Below are positions 9,417 to 17,525 of a DNA stretch of 64,000 nucleotides, piece by piece. A program made the position numbers and the translations under genes. The stretch is from assembly GCF_042648505.1 (NCBI RefSeq), contig NZ_JBHRXK010000004.1, positions 124,001-188,000 on the forward strand, read 5' to 3'. The notes beneath the pieces were generated by a model, which made no database searches, was not told the origin of the DNA, and saw nothing but the letters and a program-made list of their open reading frames with translations. This DNA comes from Lysobacter_L cavernae (lineage in GTDB: Bacteria > Pseudomonadota > Gammaproteobacteria > Xanthomonadales > Xanthomonadaceae). Within the stretch, counting starts at the first letter, position 1, and each line of letters begins with the position of its first letter.

Positions 9417-9544
9417 GCCAACACCGTTGCAGAACGGATGACAGGGGCGCGCCGCGCGATGGCGAGTGATCGCCAACGCGCGGTCGCGTTAGTACCCTGC
9501 CGGCGCATGTCGATTCCTGTGTTCACCTCCGTCGGGCTGACCCC

Positions 9545-10945
9545 ATGAGCTGGGGCCAGCCGCGCTCGCTGCAGGCCCGCCAGTTGCTGGCGGCCAGCCT
9601 GGGCCTGCTCGCGTTCCTGGCTCTGGCCGGCTACGCGCTCGACCGCGCGTTCCTCGAGACCGCCGAAAGCAACCTGCGCCAGCGCCTGCGCAGCTTCGCG
9701 CTGTCCTACGCCGACGACATCGACTTCCTGCGCAGTGGCGAGCTGTACTACGAACCCGCGGCCCTGCCGGACCCGCGTTTCGAGCGCCCGGGCAGTGGCC
9801 TGTATGCCGAGGTGGTTCTGCCCAGCGGCCATTGGGACTCGCCTTCGGCGCAGGGGCCGCAGCTGCCGGCCGGCAAGATGCTCGCGGCCAACGACGAAAC
9901 CTTCGAAGGCCCGTTGCCGATCACCGAGATCAACGGCAAGCCCGGCCAGGCCTATCGCTACGGCCGCGGCCTGATCTGGAGTGTCGACGGCCACGCCCAG
10001 TCCGAGTTCCCGTACACGATCTACATCCTCGAGGACACTACCGCGCTGAGCCGCCAGGTCAGCGTGTTCCGCGAGGCGTTGTGGCGTTACCTCGGTGGCG
10101 CCGGTTTCATCCTGCTGCTGTTGCAGGCGCTGATCCTGCGCTGGAGCCTGCGCCCGCTCAAGCGCGTGGTCGACGAACTCAAGCGCGTGCAGCGCGGCCT
10201 GGCTTCGCGCATGAGCGGGCGCCACCCGCGCGAACTTGAACCACTGACCGAAAGCATCAACGCCTTCATCGAGAGCGAGCGCGAGAACCTCGATCGCCAG
10301 CGCAACACCCTGGCCGACCTCGCCCACAGCCTGAAGACGCCATTGGCGGTGCTGCGCGCGCGGCTGGACGATCACGCGCCCGAGAACGAGCTGCGCGAGG
10401 ACGTCGACCTGCAGCTGCGGCGCATGAACGACATGGTCTCCTACCAGCTCGCGCGGGCTGCCAGCGGCGGCCATGCCCTGTTTGCCGCGCCGGTGGCGAT
10501 CGAGCCGCACGCCGAGCAGATCGTGCGCGGGCTCGAGAAGGTCTACGCCAGCAAGGGCGTGCTGTGCGAGTTCGACATCGCCGACGGCGTGCAGTTCTAC
10601 GGAGAAGCCGGCGACCTGCAGGAGCTGCTCGGCAACCTGCTCGAAAACGCCTTCAAGTGGGCGCGCTCGCGCGTGCTGCTGACGGTGAAAGTGGGCGAGA
10701 TCGCGGTCGGCCGCCGCCCCGGCCTGCTGCTGGCGGTCGACGACGACGGCCCCGGCATTCCGCCGGAGAAGGTCGCGCTGGTCCTGCAGCGTGGCGTGCG
10801 TGGTGACGAGCGCGTGCACGGCCACGGCATCGGCCTGGCGATCGTGCAGGACCTGGTGCGCGGCTACCGCGGCACCCTCGACGTGCAGGCCTCGGAAGAG
10901 CTGGGCGGTGCCCGCTTCGAAGTGAAGCTGCCGCCGGGGCTTTGA
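9545..10945 (+). CDS. phoQ: PhoQ-like sensor histidine kinase
   Basis: A 466-residue inner-membrane kinase. It has an N-terminal transmembrane helix (about residues 10-35), a periplasmic sensor region of about 145 residues, a second helix (GGAGFILLLLQALILRW), a HAMP-like linker, and a HisKA domain with His261 in LAHSLKTPLAVLRARL. The ATPase region has GNLLENAFKWA, DDDGPGIP and HGHGIGLAIVQDLV. It is the natural partner of the PhoP-like regulator just upstream. The 3' end is followed within a few bases by a heptamer repeat element. Confidence 0.9.
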   Translation: MSWGQPRSLQARQLLAASLGLLAFLALAGYALDRAFLETAESNLRQRLRSFALSYADDIDFLRSGELYYEPAALPDPRFERPGSGLYAEVVLPSGHWDSPSAQGPQLPAGKMLAANDETFEGPLPITEINGKPGQAYRYGRGLIWSVDGHAQSEFPYTIYILEDTTALSRQVSVFREALWRYLGGAGFILLLLQALILRWSLRPLKRVVDELKRVQRGLASRMSGRHPRELEPLTESINAFIESERENLDRQRNTLADLAHSLKTPLAVLRARLDDHAPENELREDVDLQLRRMNDMVSYQLARAASGGHALFAAPVAIEPHAEQIVRGLEKVYASKGVLCEFDIADGVQFYGEAGDLQELLGNLLENAFKWARSRVLLTVKVGEIAVGRRPGLLLAVDDDGPGIPPEKVALVLQRGVRGDERVHGHGIGLAIVQDLVRGYRGTLDVQASEELGGARFEVKLPPGL

Positions 10946-10949
10946 AGCT

Positions 10950-11091
10950 GTGATTCGTGATTGGTGATTTGCAGAAGGCGTGTCTGCGAGCATCGAATCA
11001 CGAATCACGAATCACGAATCACGAATCACGAATCACGAATCACGAATCACGAATCACGAATCACGAATCACGAATCACGAATCACGAATCA
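10950..11091 (+). repeat. Heptamer repeat element: inverted arm plus 14 tandem CGAATCA units
   Basis: The heptamer CGAATCA is repeated 14 times without error from 10994 to 11091. A shorter inverted arm (TGATTCGTGATTGGTGATTT, 10951-10970) lies 23 nt before it, so the two arms can pair. The element fills the gap between the convergent phoQ and mtfA genes. Its right end supplies the last codons and the stop codon of mtfA on the minus strand. Related arms occur near 22.9 kb and 62.2 kb. Confidence 0.95.
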
Positions 11092-11842
11092 CGGCCTCAA
11101 ACGGTGACGGCCCGTAAAAGCGATCCAGGTGCGCGGCGATGGCCGGCATCGCCTCGCGCAGCCGCTGCGGGTCGCTGAAGTGGTACTCGGTGACCACGGC
11201 GAAGAACTCTTCCGGTGCTTCGGCGGCGTAGCCGTCGATGGCGCTGTCCCCGCCAGCGTCGACCTGCGCAGCCAGCGCGTCGTAGGCGGCCTGGAAATCG
11301 CGCGCCCACTCGCGCTGCCACGGCCGTGGCAGTGGCGGCGTGCCATCGAGCACACCGTCGAGGACGTCGAGCTTGTGCGCGATCTCGTGCGCGGCGACGC
11401 AAAAGCCGGCGCGCGGGTCGCCGCAGTCGGCGACGACGTCGGCCCAGGACAGGATCACCGGCCCCATCTCCCAGGCTTCGCCGATCAATTCGTCCTGCCA
11501 CTCGTGCAGCACGCCGGCGGCGTCGATGTGGCTGCGATTCACCCGGAACGCGTCGGGGTAGACGATCAACTGCGACCAGCCGCGCAGGCCCTCGTCACCG
11601 AAGGCGAGCAGGGGCAGGCAGCACAGCGCGGCGAGGCTGCAACGCTGGGTGGCGTCCAGCGTCAGTTCGCCGATCGGGCTGATGGTCTTCTCGTCGAGGA
11701 AGCGCGCGCTGAGTTCTCGCAGGCGGGCCCGACGGGTGTCATCCAGCGCTGGCAGCCACGGCACCGCGGCACACGTGGCGCGCCAGGTCTCATCGGGAAT
11801 TGCCGCGGGGCCACGTCGCAGGCGCCGGAATAGTCCTAACAA
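11075..11842 (-). CDS. mtfA: MtfA-like zinc peptidase (M90 family)
   Basis: A 255-residue protein of the MtfA family, cytoplasmic zinc-dependent peptidases. In E. coli MtfA binds the Mlc repressor and so influences glucose uptake. The metal site HEIAHK (His152, Glu153, His156) is followed by the conserved EFFAVVTEYHF, whose Glu is the expected further ligand. Tryptophan-rich blocks such as GWSQLIVYP fit the family. Length is normal. The last residues (VIRDS) and the TGA are encoded by the 14-fold heptamer array, so the C-terminus has been rewritten by the repeat. Confidence 0.88.
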   Translation of the reverse strand: MLGLFRRLRRGPAAIPDETWRATCAAVPWLPALDDTRRARLRELSARFLDEKTISPIGELTLDATQRCSLAALCCLPLLAFGDEGLRGWSQLIVYPDAFRVNRSHIDAAGVLHEWQDELIGEAWEMGPVILSWADVVADCGDPRAGFCVAAHEIAHKLDVLDGVLDGTPPLPRPWQREWARDFQAAYDALAAQVDAGGDSAIDGYAAEAPEEFFAVVTEYHFSDPQRLREAMPAIAAHLDRFYGPSPFEAVIRDS

Positions 11843-11944
11843 AAGCCGGTCCTAAACGAAGCGGGTTCTGACGAAGCGAGCCTATCGAAATACGGCCTGA
11901 CGAGATAAGGCCCTAACGAACCCGCCAGCAACGCGAGCATTCGC

Positions 11945-12205
11945 TCAGCGGAACATGCCCGGCAGGAAGCTGTGCCAGCGCGGCGACTGCATGCGACCAC
12001 TGCTGCCGGCATCGCTGTGCACGCTGGGTTTGGCTTTGACCTCGCGGGCCGGGGCCGTGGTGCGAGGGGCGGTGCGCACGGTTTCCTTGTTGAGCGAAAC
12101 CGCGTCCGGGCAGCTGCCGCCATTGGCGGAGCTGAGTTTGATCTCGCGCGCGGCCACGGTCGTGCTGGCGACGACGATCAGCAGGCACAGGCAGATCCGG
12201 AGCAT
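11945..12205 (-). CDS. Small exported protein, unknown function
   Basis: An 86-residue protein with a good signal peptide (MLRICLCLLIVVASTTVAA, cleavage before REI). A GAGGA sequence lies about 9-13 nt before the ATG. The mature part is short, basic and Ser/Thr-rich, with a single Cys (GGSCPDA), and ends PGMFR. No family is recognised. It lies about 100 nt upstream of mtfA on the same strand. Confidence 0.5.
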   Translation of the reverse strand: MLRICLCLLIVVASTTVAAREIKLSSANGGSCPDAVSLNKETVRTAPRTTAPAREVKAKPSVHSDAGSSGRMQSPRWHSFLPGMFR

Positions 12206-12621
12206 GGCGGAATCCTCGGACGGGCCCGGCAATGGTGCTCCCGGGCGATTTCGGACTATAGCGCGAAAACAGGCAGACACTGGGACTGACGGGTGGTGCA
12301 TTGCAGCAACTCTCCCTGTACGTGCGGATACCGCTCGGGGCGACCCGGTGACCGGGGCGACGCCCCGGATGGCGCCTGCAAAGCGCATCATCTCCTATCG
12401 ATGCACGCCGATGGCGAAGCGTTGCAACCGTTTGGCGTGCTTTGCCACCGCCCTGCCGATTCCCGGGTCGATGGCGCCCATCCACACTGTGGCGACCCTC
12501 GTTGACGTGGCTGCTGCGCGGCTTACGGCGCGATCGCGGGCGTACGGCCAGACGTCGATGGGGCCGGTTCATCGCCGGGCGGTTCGCCATGGCCGGCTCC
12601 GGCTCACGCATAATTCGCGCC
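12206..12621 (+). other. Intergenic stretch between divergent genes
   Basis: About 415 bases between the small exported protein and the birA region. No convincing gene was seen. It must hold promoters for both directions. A CATAAT hexamer at 12609-12614 is a likely -10 element reading toward birA. Several GC-rich inverted repeats (for example around CGGGGCGACCCGGTGACCG near 12335) have no T-run and are not obvious terminators. Confidence 0.4.
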
Positions 12622-12720
12622 ATGACGCCTGCCGCCCGTTCACCGCTTCAGGAGCGGTCCCACCACGCCCTGTCCGTGTCCGATCGCCGTGCGTTTCAGC
12701 GACGGTCGGAACGCGGTTGA
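12622..12720 (+). CDS. Possible 32-codon leader ORF coupled to birA
   Basis: A short frame starts with ATG 7 nt after a CATAAT hexamer and ends with TGA that overlaps the birA ATG (TGATG). The peptide is basic (begins MTPAARSPLQ, ends RRSERG) with no recognisable domain. The geometry suggests that birA, which lacks a clear ribosome site, is translated by re-initiation after this frame. Alternatively the frame is chance and the birA start is elsewhere. Confidence 0.35.
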   Translation: MTPAARSPLQERSHHALSVSDRRAFQRRSERG

Positions 12721-13724
12721 TGGATGACCGCGCCCTGCTGCTGCAGCTGATCGCCGGCCCGGTCTCGGGCGACGCCCTGGCGCGTGCCAGTGGCCAGACC
12801 CGGGCTGCGGTGTGGAAGCGGATCCAGGCCCTGCGCGAAGCCGGGCTGCCGATCGAGGCCCAGGCCGGGCGCGGCTACGCGCTGGCGCAGCCGCTGGACC
12901 TGCTGGATGCGACCGCGATCCGGGCGGCGTTGCCGGCCGGCGTGCAGACCGGCCTGGCTGGGCTGGAGGTCGCCTGGACGCTGGATTCGACCAATACCGA
13001 GCTGCTGCGCCGACTGGCACCCGAGCACGGTGCCGTGGCCTTGCTGGCCGAGCGCCAGACCGGCGGCCGCGGCCGTCGCGGTCGCGAATGGGCCTCGCCC
13101 CTGGCCGCGCATGTGTACCTGTCGGTGGCGCGCCAGTTCAGTGCCGGCCTGGCCCGGCTCGGCGGGCTCAGCCTGGTTGCCGGTATTGCCGGCGCCGAGG
13201 CCTTGCAGGCGCTGGGTTTCGGCCGGGTACGCCTGAAATGGCCGAACGACCTGGTCGCGGTCGACGGCGACGGCGGGTTGCGCAAGCTCGGTGGGGTCCT
13301 GGTCGAGGGCGGCGGTGAGCACGCCGGCCCGGCGCGGGCCGTGATCGGGCTGGGCATCAATGTGCGCATGCCGGCGGCCGTGGCCGCACGCATCGACCAA
13401 CCCTGGTGTGACCTGGCCGGGCTGGCAGCCCCGGCGTCGGCGCCGACGCGCAACGCCGTTGCCGCGGCCGTGCTGGCGCGCTTGCTGCCGGCGCTGGAGG
13501 AGTTTGACGCCACCGGGCTGGAGCCGTTCCGCGCGCGTTACGCCGCGCTCGATGCGTTGGCCGGCCAGCCGATCAGCGTGCACGGTGCGACGGCCACGCA
13601 GCACGGCGTCGCATTGGGCCTGGCCGATGACGGCGCACTGCGCGTGCGCCTCGACGATGGCCACGAGCGCCATTGCCATTCCGGTGAGGTCAGCGTGCGC
13701 CGCCATCCCGGGAGCGGCGCATGA
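12720..13724 (+). CDS. birA: Biotin-protein ligase / biotin operon repressor BirA
   Basis: A 334-residue bifunctional protein. An N-terminal winged helix (about residues 5-65, SGDALARASGQTRAAVWKRI) precedes the ligase domain. The ligase domain has STNTELLRR, the biotinyl-AMP loop TGGRGRRGREW, KWPNDLV, GGVLVEG and VIGLGINV. It joins biotin to the carboxyl-carrier Lys of acetyl-CoA carboxylase and represses biotin genes when charged with biotinyl-AMP. The stop overlaps the coaX start by 4 nt, so the two are translationally coupled. Confidence 0.94.
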   Translation: MDDRALLLQLIAGPVSGDALARASGQTRAAVWKRIQALREAGLPIEAQAGRGYALAQPLDLLDATAIRAALPAGVQTGLAGLEVAWTLDSTNTELLRRLAPEHGAVALLAERQTGGRGRRGREWASPLAAHVYLSVARQFSAGLARLGGLSLVAGIAGAEALQALGFGRVRLKWPNDLVAVDGDGGLRKLGGVLVEGGGEHAGPARAVIGLGINVRMPAAVAARIDQPWCDLAGLAAPASAPTRNAVAAAVLARLLPALEEFDATGLEPFRARYAALDALAGQPISVHGATATQHGVALGLADDGALRVRLDDGHERHCHSGEVSVRRHPGSGA

Positions 13725-14461
13725 ATGCCTGGCTGTTCGATCTGGGCAATACCCGGCTGAAATGTGCGCCGCTTGGTGCCGACGGGCGCGCGGGCGCGGC
13801 GATCGCCTTGCCGCACCGCGAGGAAGACGTGGCCGAGGCCTTGGCGCAGGTGCTGCCAGAGCGCATCGAGGTGGCCTACATCGCCAGCGTCGCCGGCCCC
13901 GGCCTGCGCGTCGCCGTGCTTGACGCGCTGACGGCGCGCAGCCGGCGCATCGCGGTCGCGCGCACGCAGGCCCGCTTCGGCGCGGTGCGCATCGCCTACG
14001 CCGACCCGCGCAAACTCGGCGTCGACCGGTTTCTGGCGTTGCTGGCAACGCACGCACGCGGTGCCGGCGCGGCGCTGGTCTGCGGCGTCGGCACGGCCCT
14101 GACCGTCGACCTGATCGACCACGACGGCCGTCATCTCGGCGGCCGCATCGCGCCGTCACCGGCATTGATGCGTGAGGTCCTGCACGCGCGCGCGCCGCAG
14201 CTGCCGGCCAGCGGCGGTGACTACGTCGACTTCGCCGTCGACACCGAGGATGCGCTGGCATCCGGTTGCGACGGCGCCGCGCTGGCCCTGATCGAGCGCA
14301 GCCTGGACGCGGCGCGCGAACGGCTCGGCCAGGCACCGCAGCTGATCCTGCACGGCGGCGGTGCCGACGCATTGGCCGCGCAGCTGCCGAACGCGACGCA
14401 GGTCGCAACGCTGGTGCTCGAAGGGCTGGCGCTGTGGGCCGGGGTCGAGGGCGCCGCTTAG
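13721..14461 (+). CDS. coaX: Type III pantothenate kinase
   Basis: A 246-residue acetate-kinase-fold enzyme that phosphorylates pantothenate, the first step of coenzyme A synthesis. Visible motifs are FDLGNTRLK (ATP phosphate loop), the block LGVDRFLALLA, CGVGTALTVDLID with the catalytic Asp, and GGRIAPSPALMREVLH. Length is normal. It is coupled to birA by an ATGA overlap, a common birA-coaX arrangement. Its stop codon TAG lies within the TAGAAT hexamer that precedes the next gene. Confidence 0.93.
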   Translation: MNAWLFDLGNTRLKCAPLGADGRAGAAIALPHREEDVAEALAQVLPERIEVAYIASVAGPGLRVAVLDALTARSRRIAVARTQARFGAVRIAYADPRKLGVDRFLALLATHARGAGAALVCGVGTALTVDLIDHDGRHLGGRIAPSPALMREVLHARAPQLPASGGDYVDFAVDTEDALASGCDGAALALIERSLDAARERLGQAPQLILHGGGADALAAQLPNATQVATLVLEGLALWAGVEGAA

Positions 14462-14464
14462 AAT
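14459..14464 (+). promoter_or_regulatory. -10 hexamer TAGAAT, 6 nt before the SPOR gene start
   Basis: TAGAAT lies exactly 6 nt before the ATG at 14471 and overlaps the coaX stop codon. With a start of transcription at or next to the ATG, the mRNA would be leaderless. No convincing -35 box is visible. Comparable spacing is seen before nhaA and trpC and before both Trp leader frames. Confidence 0.5.
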
Positions 14465-14470
14465 CGCCGC

Positions 14471-15190
14471 ATGTTCGTCCGCGCACTCCTGGTCCTGCTG
14501 CTCGTGCTCAACCTCGGCGTCGCCGCGTGGTGGATGCTGCGTGCACCGCCGCCGGTGCCGGCCGCGATCGAACCGCCGCTGGGCGTGGCCCGCCTGCAGT
14601 TGCTCAGCGAGGTGCGGCCCACGCCCGCGCCCACGATCGACGCACCGCCGCCGGCCTCACCGACTGCACCGGCCGCCGCACCGGATGCGCCGGTCTCCGC
14701 TTCCGTGGGCACACCGGTGGCACCGGCTGTGCCAGCGCAGTGTTTCAGCTTCGGCCCCTTCGCCAGCGCCGAGGCCGCCGAGGCCGCGCGGGCCCTGCTG
14801 CAGCCGGTGGCGCAACGGGTGGTCGCGCGCGCGCAGCGCACCACGCCGGCGCGCGGCTGGCGCGTGTACCTGCCGCCGGCCGCCACCGTGGAGGAGGCAC
14901 AGGCCAGCGTGCAGCGCATCGCCGCGGCCGGTTTCAGCGATTACTTCATCGTGCGCCAGGGCGCCGAGGCCAATGCGATCGCGCTGGGCCGCTACCGCAA
15001 CGAGGACGGTGCCCGCAAACGTGCCGAGACCCTGGCCGCGGCCGGTTTCCCGGCGCGCGCCGAGGCCTTGGGCGACGCACGCGCGCCGACCTGGCTCGAC
15101 GTCGTCGCCGGCAAGGGGTTCGATCCGGTGCGCGCGCAGGCCGCGGTCGTGGTGCCATATCGATCTCTCGACTGCGCTCGGTTGCGCTAG
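14471..15190 (+). CDS. SPOR-domain protein with N-terminal membrane anchor
   Basis: A 239-residue protein. A transmembrane helix (about residues 4-23) is followed by a Pro/Ala-rich linker (about 40-85) and a SPOR-type domain (about 90-195; CFSFGPFASAEAAEAARALL, then RQGAEANAIALGRYRNEDGARKRAE). SPOR domains bind denuded peptidoglycan at the division site, so a periplasmic envelope role is likely. TAGAAT ends 6 nt before the ATG with no ribosome site, suggesting a leaderless transcript of its own. Confidence 0.75.
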   Translation: MFVRALLVLLLVLNLGVAAWWMLRAPPPVPAAIEPPLGVARLQLLSEVRPTPAPTIDAPPPASPTAPAAAPDAPVSASVGTPVAPAVPAQCFSFGPFASAEAAEAARALLQPVAQRVVARAQRTTPARGWRVYLPPAATVEEAQASVQRIAAAGFSDYFIVRQGAEANAIALGRYRNEDGARKRAETLAAAGFPARAEALGDARAPTWLDVVAGKGFDPVRAQAAVVVPYRSLDCARLR

Positions 15191-15224
15191 TGCGGTCGAT
15201 GCCACGCGTCTTGCGCGCGCAAGC

Positions 15225-15230
15225 TAGAAT
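15225..15230 (+). promoter_or_regulatory. Likely -10 element of tRNA-Thr
   Basis: TAGAAT ends 9 nt before the first base of the tRNA, an ordinary distance for a tRNA gene whose transcript starts a few bases upstream. The -35 region is not clear. Confidence 0.4.
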
Positions 15231-15239
15231 GTCCGTCTC

Positions 15240-15315
15240 GCCGGCATAGCTCAGTTGGTAGAGCAACCGCCTTGTAAGCGGTAGGTCGTCAGTTCGATTC
15301 TGACTGCCGGCACCA
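15240..15315 (+). tRNA. tRNA-Thr (anticodon TGT)
   Basis: A complete 76-base cloverleaf. The acceptor stem is GCCGGCA paired with TGCCGGC, the D-arm is GCTCAGTTGGTAGAGC, the anticodon stem ACCGC/GCGGT has loop CTTGTAA giving anticodon TGT, and the T-loop is GTTCGATTC. The 3' CCA is encoded. No intron or mismatch was seen. Confidence 0.97.
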
Positions 15316-15329
15316 GACGAGGACACAGC

Positions 15330-16253
15330 ATGAGTCGCAGCTATCCCCCGGTCTCGCTCATCGGTGCACCGACCGATGTTGGCGCCGGTCATCGCGGCGC
15401 GCGGCTCGGGCCGGAGGCGTTGCGCATTGCCGGCATCGGCGAGGCGCTGATCAGGCGCGGCATCGACGTGGTCGATCGCGGCAATCTCGACGGGCCGCGC
15501 AACCCGTGGCAGAAACCGGTCGACGGCTACCGTCACCTGCCGGAAGTCGTCGCCTGGAACCGCGCGGTGATGGACGCGGTCGCGGCCGAGTTGCGGGCGG
15601 GCCGGCTGCCGATCCTGCTCGGCGGCGACCACTGCCTTGGCCTGGGCTCGATCACCGCGGTCGCGCGCCATTGCCGCGATACCGGCAAGCAGCTGCGCGT
15701 GCTCTGGCTCGACGCCCATGCCGACTTCAACACCAGCCAGGTCACGCCGTCGGGCAACGTCCACGGCATGCCGGTCGCCTGTCTGTGCGGCATGGGCCCG
15801 GAAGCACTGACCCGGCTCGGCGGCGAGGCGCCGGCACTGCGGCCCGACGAAATCCGCCAGATCGGTATCCGCTCGGTGGACGAGGGCGAGAAGCGGCTGG
15901 TCCAGAAGTACGGCCTCGACGTGTACGACATGCGTTACATCGACGAGATCGGCATGAAGCGGGTGATGGAGGAGGCGCTGGAAGGCGTCGACGGCAACAC
16001 TCATCTGCATGTCAGCTTCGACGTCGACTTCCTCGACCCGAGCATCGCCCCCGGCGTCGGCACCACCGTGCCGGGCGGACCGAACTACCGCGAGGCGCAG
16101 CTGGTGATGGAGATGATTGCCGACAGCGGCCGCATGGGCTCGCTCGACATCGTCGAACTCAATCCGATCATCGACAAGCGCAACCGCACCGCACGGCTGG
16201 CGGTGGACCTGGTCGAGAGCCTGTTCGGCAAGTCGACGCTGATGCGCGATTGA
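15330..16253 (+). CDS. rocF: Arginase
   Basis: A 307-residue manganese enzyme that cleaves arginine to ornithine and urea. The binuclear metal site is complete: GGDHC, DAHADFNT and SFDVDFLDPSIAPGVGT, the last also marking arginase rather than agmatinase together with GNVHGMPVA. Length matches bacterial arginases. It begins 14 nt after the tRNA-Thr gene with no evident terminator between, so it may be transcribed through the tRNA. A guanidino-modifying enzyme is encoded 7 kb upstream, but the two are not linked. Confidence 0.93.
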   Translation: MSRSYPPVSLIGAPTDVGAGHRGARLGPEALRIAGIGEALIRRGIDVVDRGNLDGPRNPWQKPVDGYRHLPEVVAWNRAVMDAVAAELRAGRLPILLGGDHCLGLGSITAVARHCRDTGKQLRVLWLDAHADFNTSQVTPSGNVHGMPVACLCGMGPEALTRLGGEAPALRPDEIRQIGIRSVDEGEKRLVQKYGLDVYDMRYIDEIGMKRVMEEALEGVDGNTHLHVSFDVDFLDPSIAPGVGTTVPGGPNYREAQLVMEMIADSGRMGSLDIVELNPIIDKRNRTARLAVDLVESLFGKSTLMRD

Positions 16254-16362
16254 GCCTGGCGGGCGCGTGGCTGAATGGCAGCCGATGGCAGTGCGACGCC
16301 GGCCACTGCCCGCGGCGTGTCCGTCATGCGATCCTTGTGCCAAACCGATCGCAGGAAAGCCC

Positions 16363-16497
16363 ATGAAACGTGTGATTGTCTTGTTGCTGCTTGTGCTGTT
16401 CTCGACCGCGACCCTGTCCGCCTGCAACACCATGGAGGGCCTCGGCAAGGACGTGCAGAAGCTGGGTGGCAAGGTCGAGCAGAAGGCCAAGAATTGA
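16363..16497 (+). CDS. Entericidin-like lipopeptide, copy 1
   Basis: A 44-residue lipoprotein precursor: a positive start (MKRVIVLLLLVLFS), a lipobox ending LSAC (Cys at residue 20), then NTMEGLGKDVQKLGGKVEQK. This matches the entericidin A/B family, small amphipathic lipoproteins of the cell envelope with proposed toxin/antidote roles in stationary phase. A GCAGGAAAG ribosome site precedes it. It is the first of three paralogues and has its own terminator. Confidence 0.85.
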   Translation: MKRVIVLLLLVLFSTATLSACNTMEGLGKDVQKLGGKVEQKAKN

Positions 16498-16528
16498 TCG
16501 GCATCGCCGATCCCATTGCGTGATATGG

Positions 16529-16555
16529 ACAAGGCCGGAGCGATCCGGCCTTTGT
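16529..16555 (+). terminator. Rho-independent terminator after entericidin copy 1
   Basis: AAGGCCGGA and TCCGGCCTT form a 9-bp stem around GCGA, extended by ACA/TGT, followed by TGTTCGTT. The same stem sequence recurs after copy 3. Confidence 0.75.
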
Positions 16556-16718
16556 TCGTTGTGGCGACGGGTTGGTCGAACGCCCGCTGACCAGCAAGCC
16601 GTGCCGTGCACCGGATTGCACACCGGCTTCACATCCGCTCGCGTCTGATGCGGTCAGGGTCGCGCGGCCCCATGGCGCGGACCAGGATACGTGTCCTCAA
16701 CCGTCCCAGGAGAATTTC

Positions 16719-16856
16719 ATGAAGCGTTTGATTGCCCTGATGCTGTTGGCCCTGTTCTCGATAGGCACTCTGAGTGCCTGCAACACGATGGCCGGTGCCG
16801 GCAAGGACGTGCAGAAAGCCGGCGAAAAGGTCGAGGACGCGGCGACAGGTAACTGA
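16719..16856 (+). CDS. Entericidin-like lipopeptide, copy 2
   Basis: A 45-residue precursor almost identical in its signal to copy 3 (MKRLIALMLLALFS), with lipobox LSAC and mature part NTMAGAGKDVQKAGEKVED. CCAGGAGAA is the ribosome site. Copy 3 begins 10 nt after its stop, so the two are a tandem duplication on one transcript. Confidence 0.85.
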   Translation: MKRLIALMLLALFSIGTLSACNTMAGAGKDVQKAGEKVEDAATGN

Positions 16857-16866
16857 GGAGATTCCC

Positions 16867-17019
16867 ATGAAGCGTTTGATTGCCCTGATGCTATTGGCCC
16901 TGTTCTCGATGGGCAGCTTGAGCGCCTGCAACACCGTGGCCGGCGCCGGCAAGGACGTGCAGAAGGCCGGTGAAGCGGTTGAAGGCGCGGCCAAGGATTG
17001 CAGCGACGGCAAGTGCTGA
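16867..17019 (+). CDS. Entericidin-like lipopeptide, copy 3
   Basis: A 50-residue precursor, the longest of the three. After the lipobox LSAC it reads NTVAGAGKDVQKAGEAVEG, then has an extra C-terminal tail with two Cys residues (KDCSDGKC) absent from the other copies. The ribosome site (GAGGAG) overlaps the end of copy 2. It is followed by a strong terminator. Confidence 0.85.
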   Translation: MKRLIALMLLALFSMGSLSACNTVAGAGKDVQKAGEAVEGAAKDCSDGKC

Positions 17020-17041
17020 TAGCAACCAACGCGCAAGCAGC

Positions 17042-17072
17042 AAAAAAAGGCCGGAGCAATCCGGCCTTTTTG
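17042..17072 (+). terminator. Rho-independent terminator of the entericidin pair
   Basis: AAAAAAGGCCGGA, a short GCAA loop, and TCCGGCCTTTTT form a stem of about 13 bp with a T-run. It ends the transcript of copies 2 and 3. Confidence 0.88.
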
Positions 17073-17236
17073 TTGGCATTTGTTTGCGCCACTCGCTGAA
17101 GCGTTCACCCTGTTCATCGACATCAAGCTGTGCCTAACGCAAAAGTGACCCTGTGCGAATGGCGATGCTGCGAATCTGCGCAGGCGGTGCCGAAGCGATT
17201 CGGCGATCCGCTCTCCCCACTAGAGGAATGCATGAG

Positions 17237-17437
17237 ATGAACAAAGACATCATTGCCGGCAAGTGGACGCAGCTGAAAGGCAAGGCCCAGGCTCGCTGGG
17301 GCGATCTGACCGACGACGACTTCGATGTCGTGGAGGGAAATTCCGAATACCTCGCGGGTAAATTGCAGGAGCGCTATGGCTGGGAGCGTGATCGTGCCGA
17401 AAACGAGGTGCGCGATTTCGAGAAGACGCTCAACTGA
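17237..17437 (+). CDS. CsbD-family stress protein
   Basis: A 66-residue CsbD-like protein (MNKDIIAGKWTQLKGKAQ, GDLTDDDF, then LAGKLQERYG). The family is small, hydrophilic and induced in general stress responses; its biochemical role is not known. The ATG at 17237 is preferred over an in-frame ATG at 17228, because the TAGAGGA ribosome site abuts the earlier one but is correctly spaced for the later. Entericidin genes upstream are often stress-related too. Confidence 0.88.
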   Translation: MNKDIIAGKWTQLKGKAQARWGDLTDDDFDVVEGNSEYLAGKLQERYGWERDRAENEVRDFEKTLN

Positions 17438-17490
17438 TTTCATGTGACTTTGCGGCGGCGCGCGCGCCGACAGTGACACAAGCGAGGAGA

Positions 17491-17513
17491 ACGGGCCGGC
17501 CCTGCCGGCCCGT
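17491..17513. terminator. Hairpin between convergent csbD-like gene and minus-strand gene
   Basis: ACGGGCCGGC and GCCGGCCCGT form a perfect 10-bp stem with a 3-nt loop. It lies between two convergent genes and could end both transcripts, though T-runs are poor on both sides. Confidence 0.6.
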
Positions 17514-17525
17514 TGCCTGTGGCGA

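Noticed and set aside
10957..11178. A frame with periodic NHESRIT units
   Set aside because: It is a translation of the heptamer repeat array, with no start site and no gene-like flanks.
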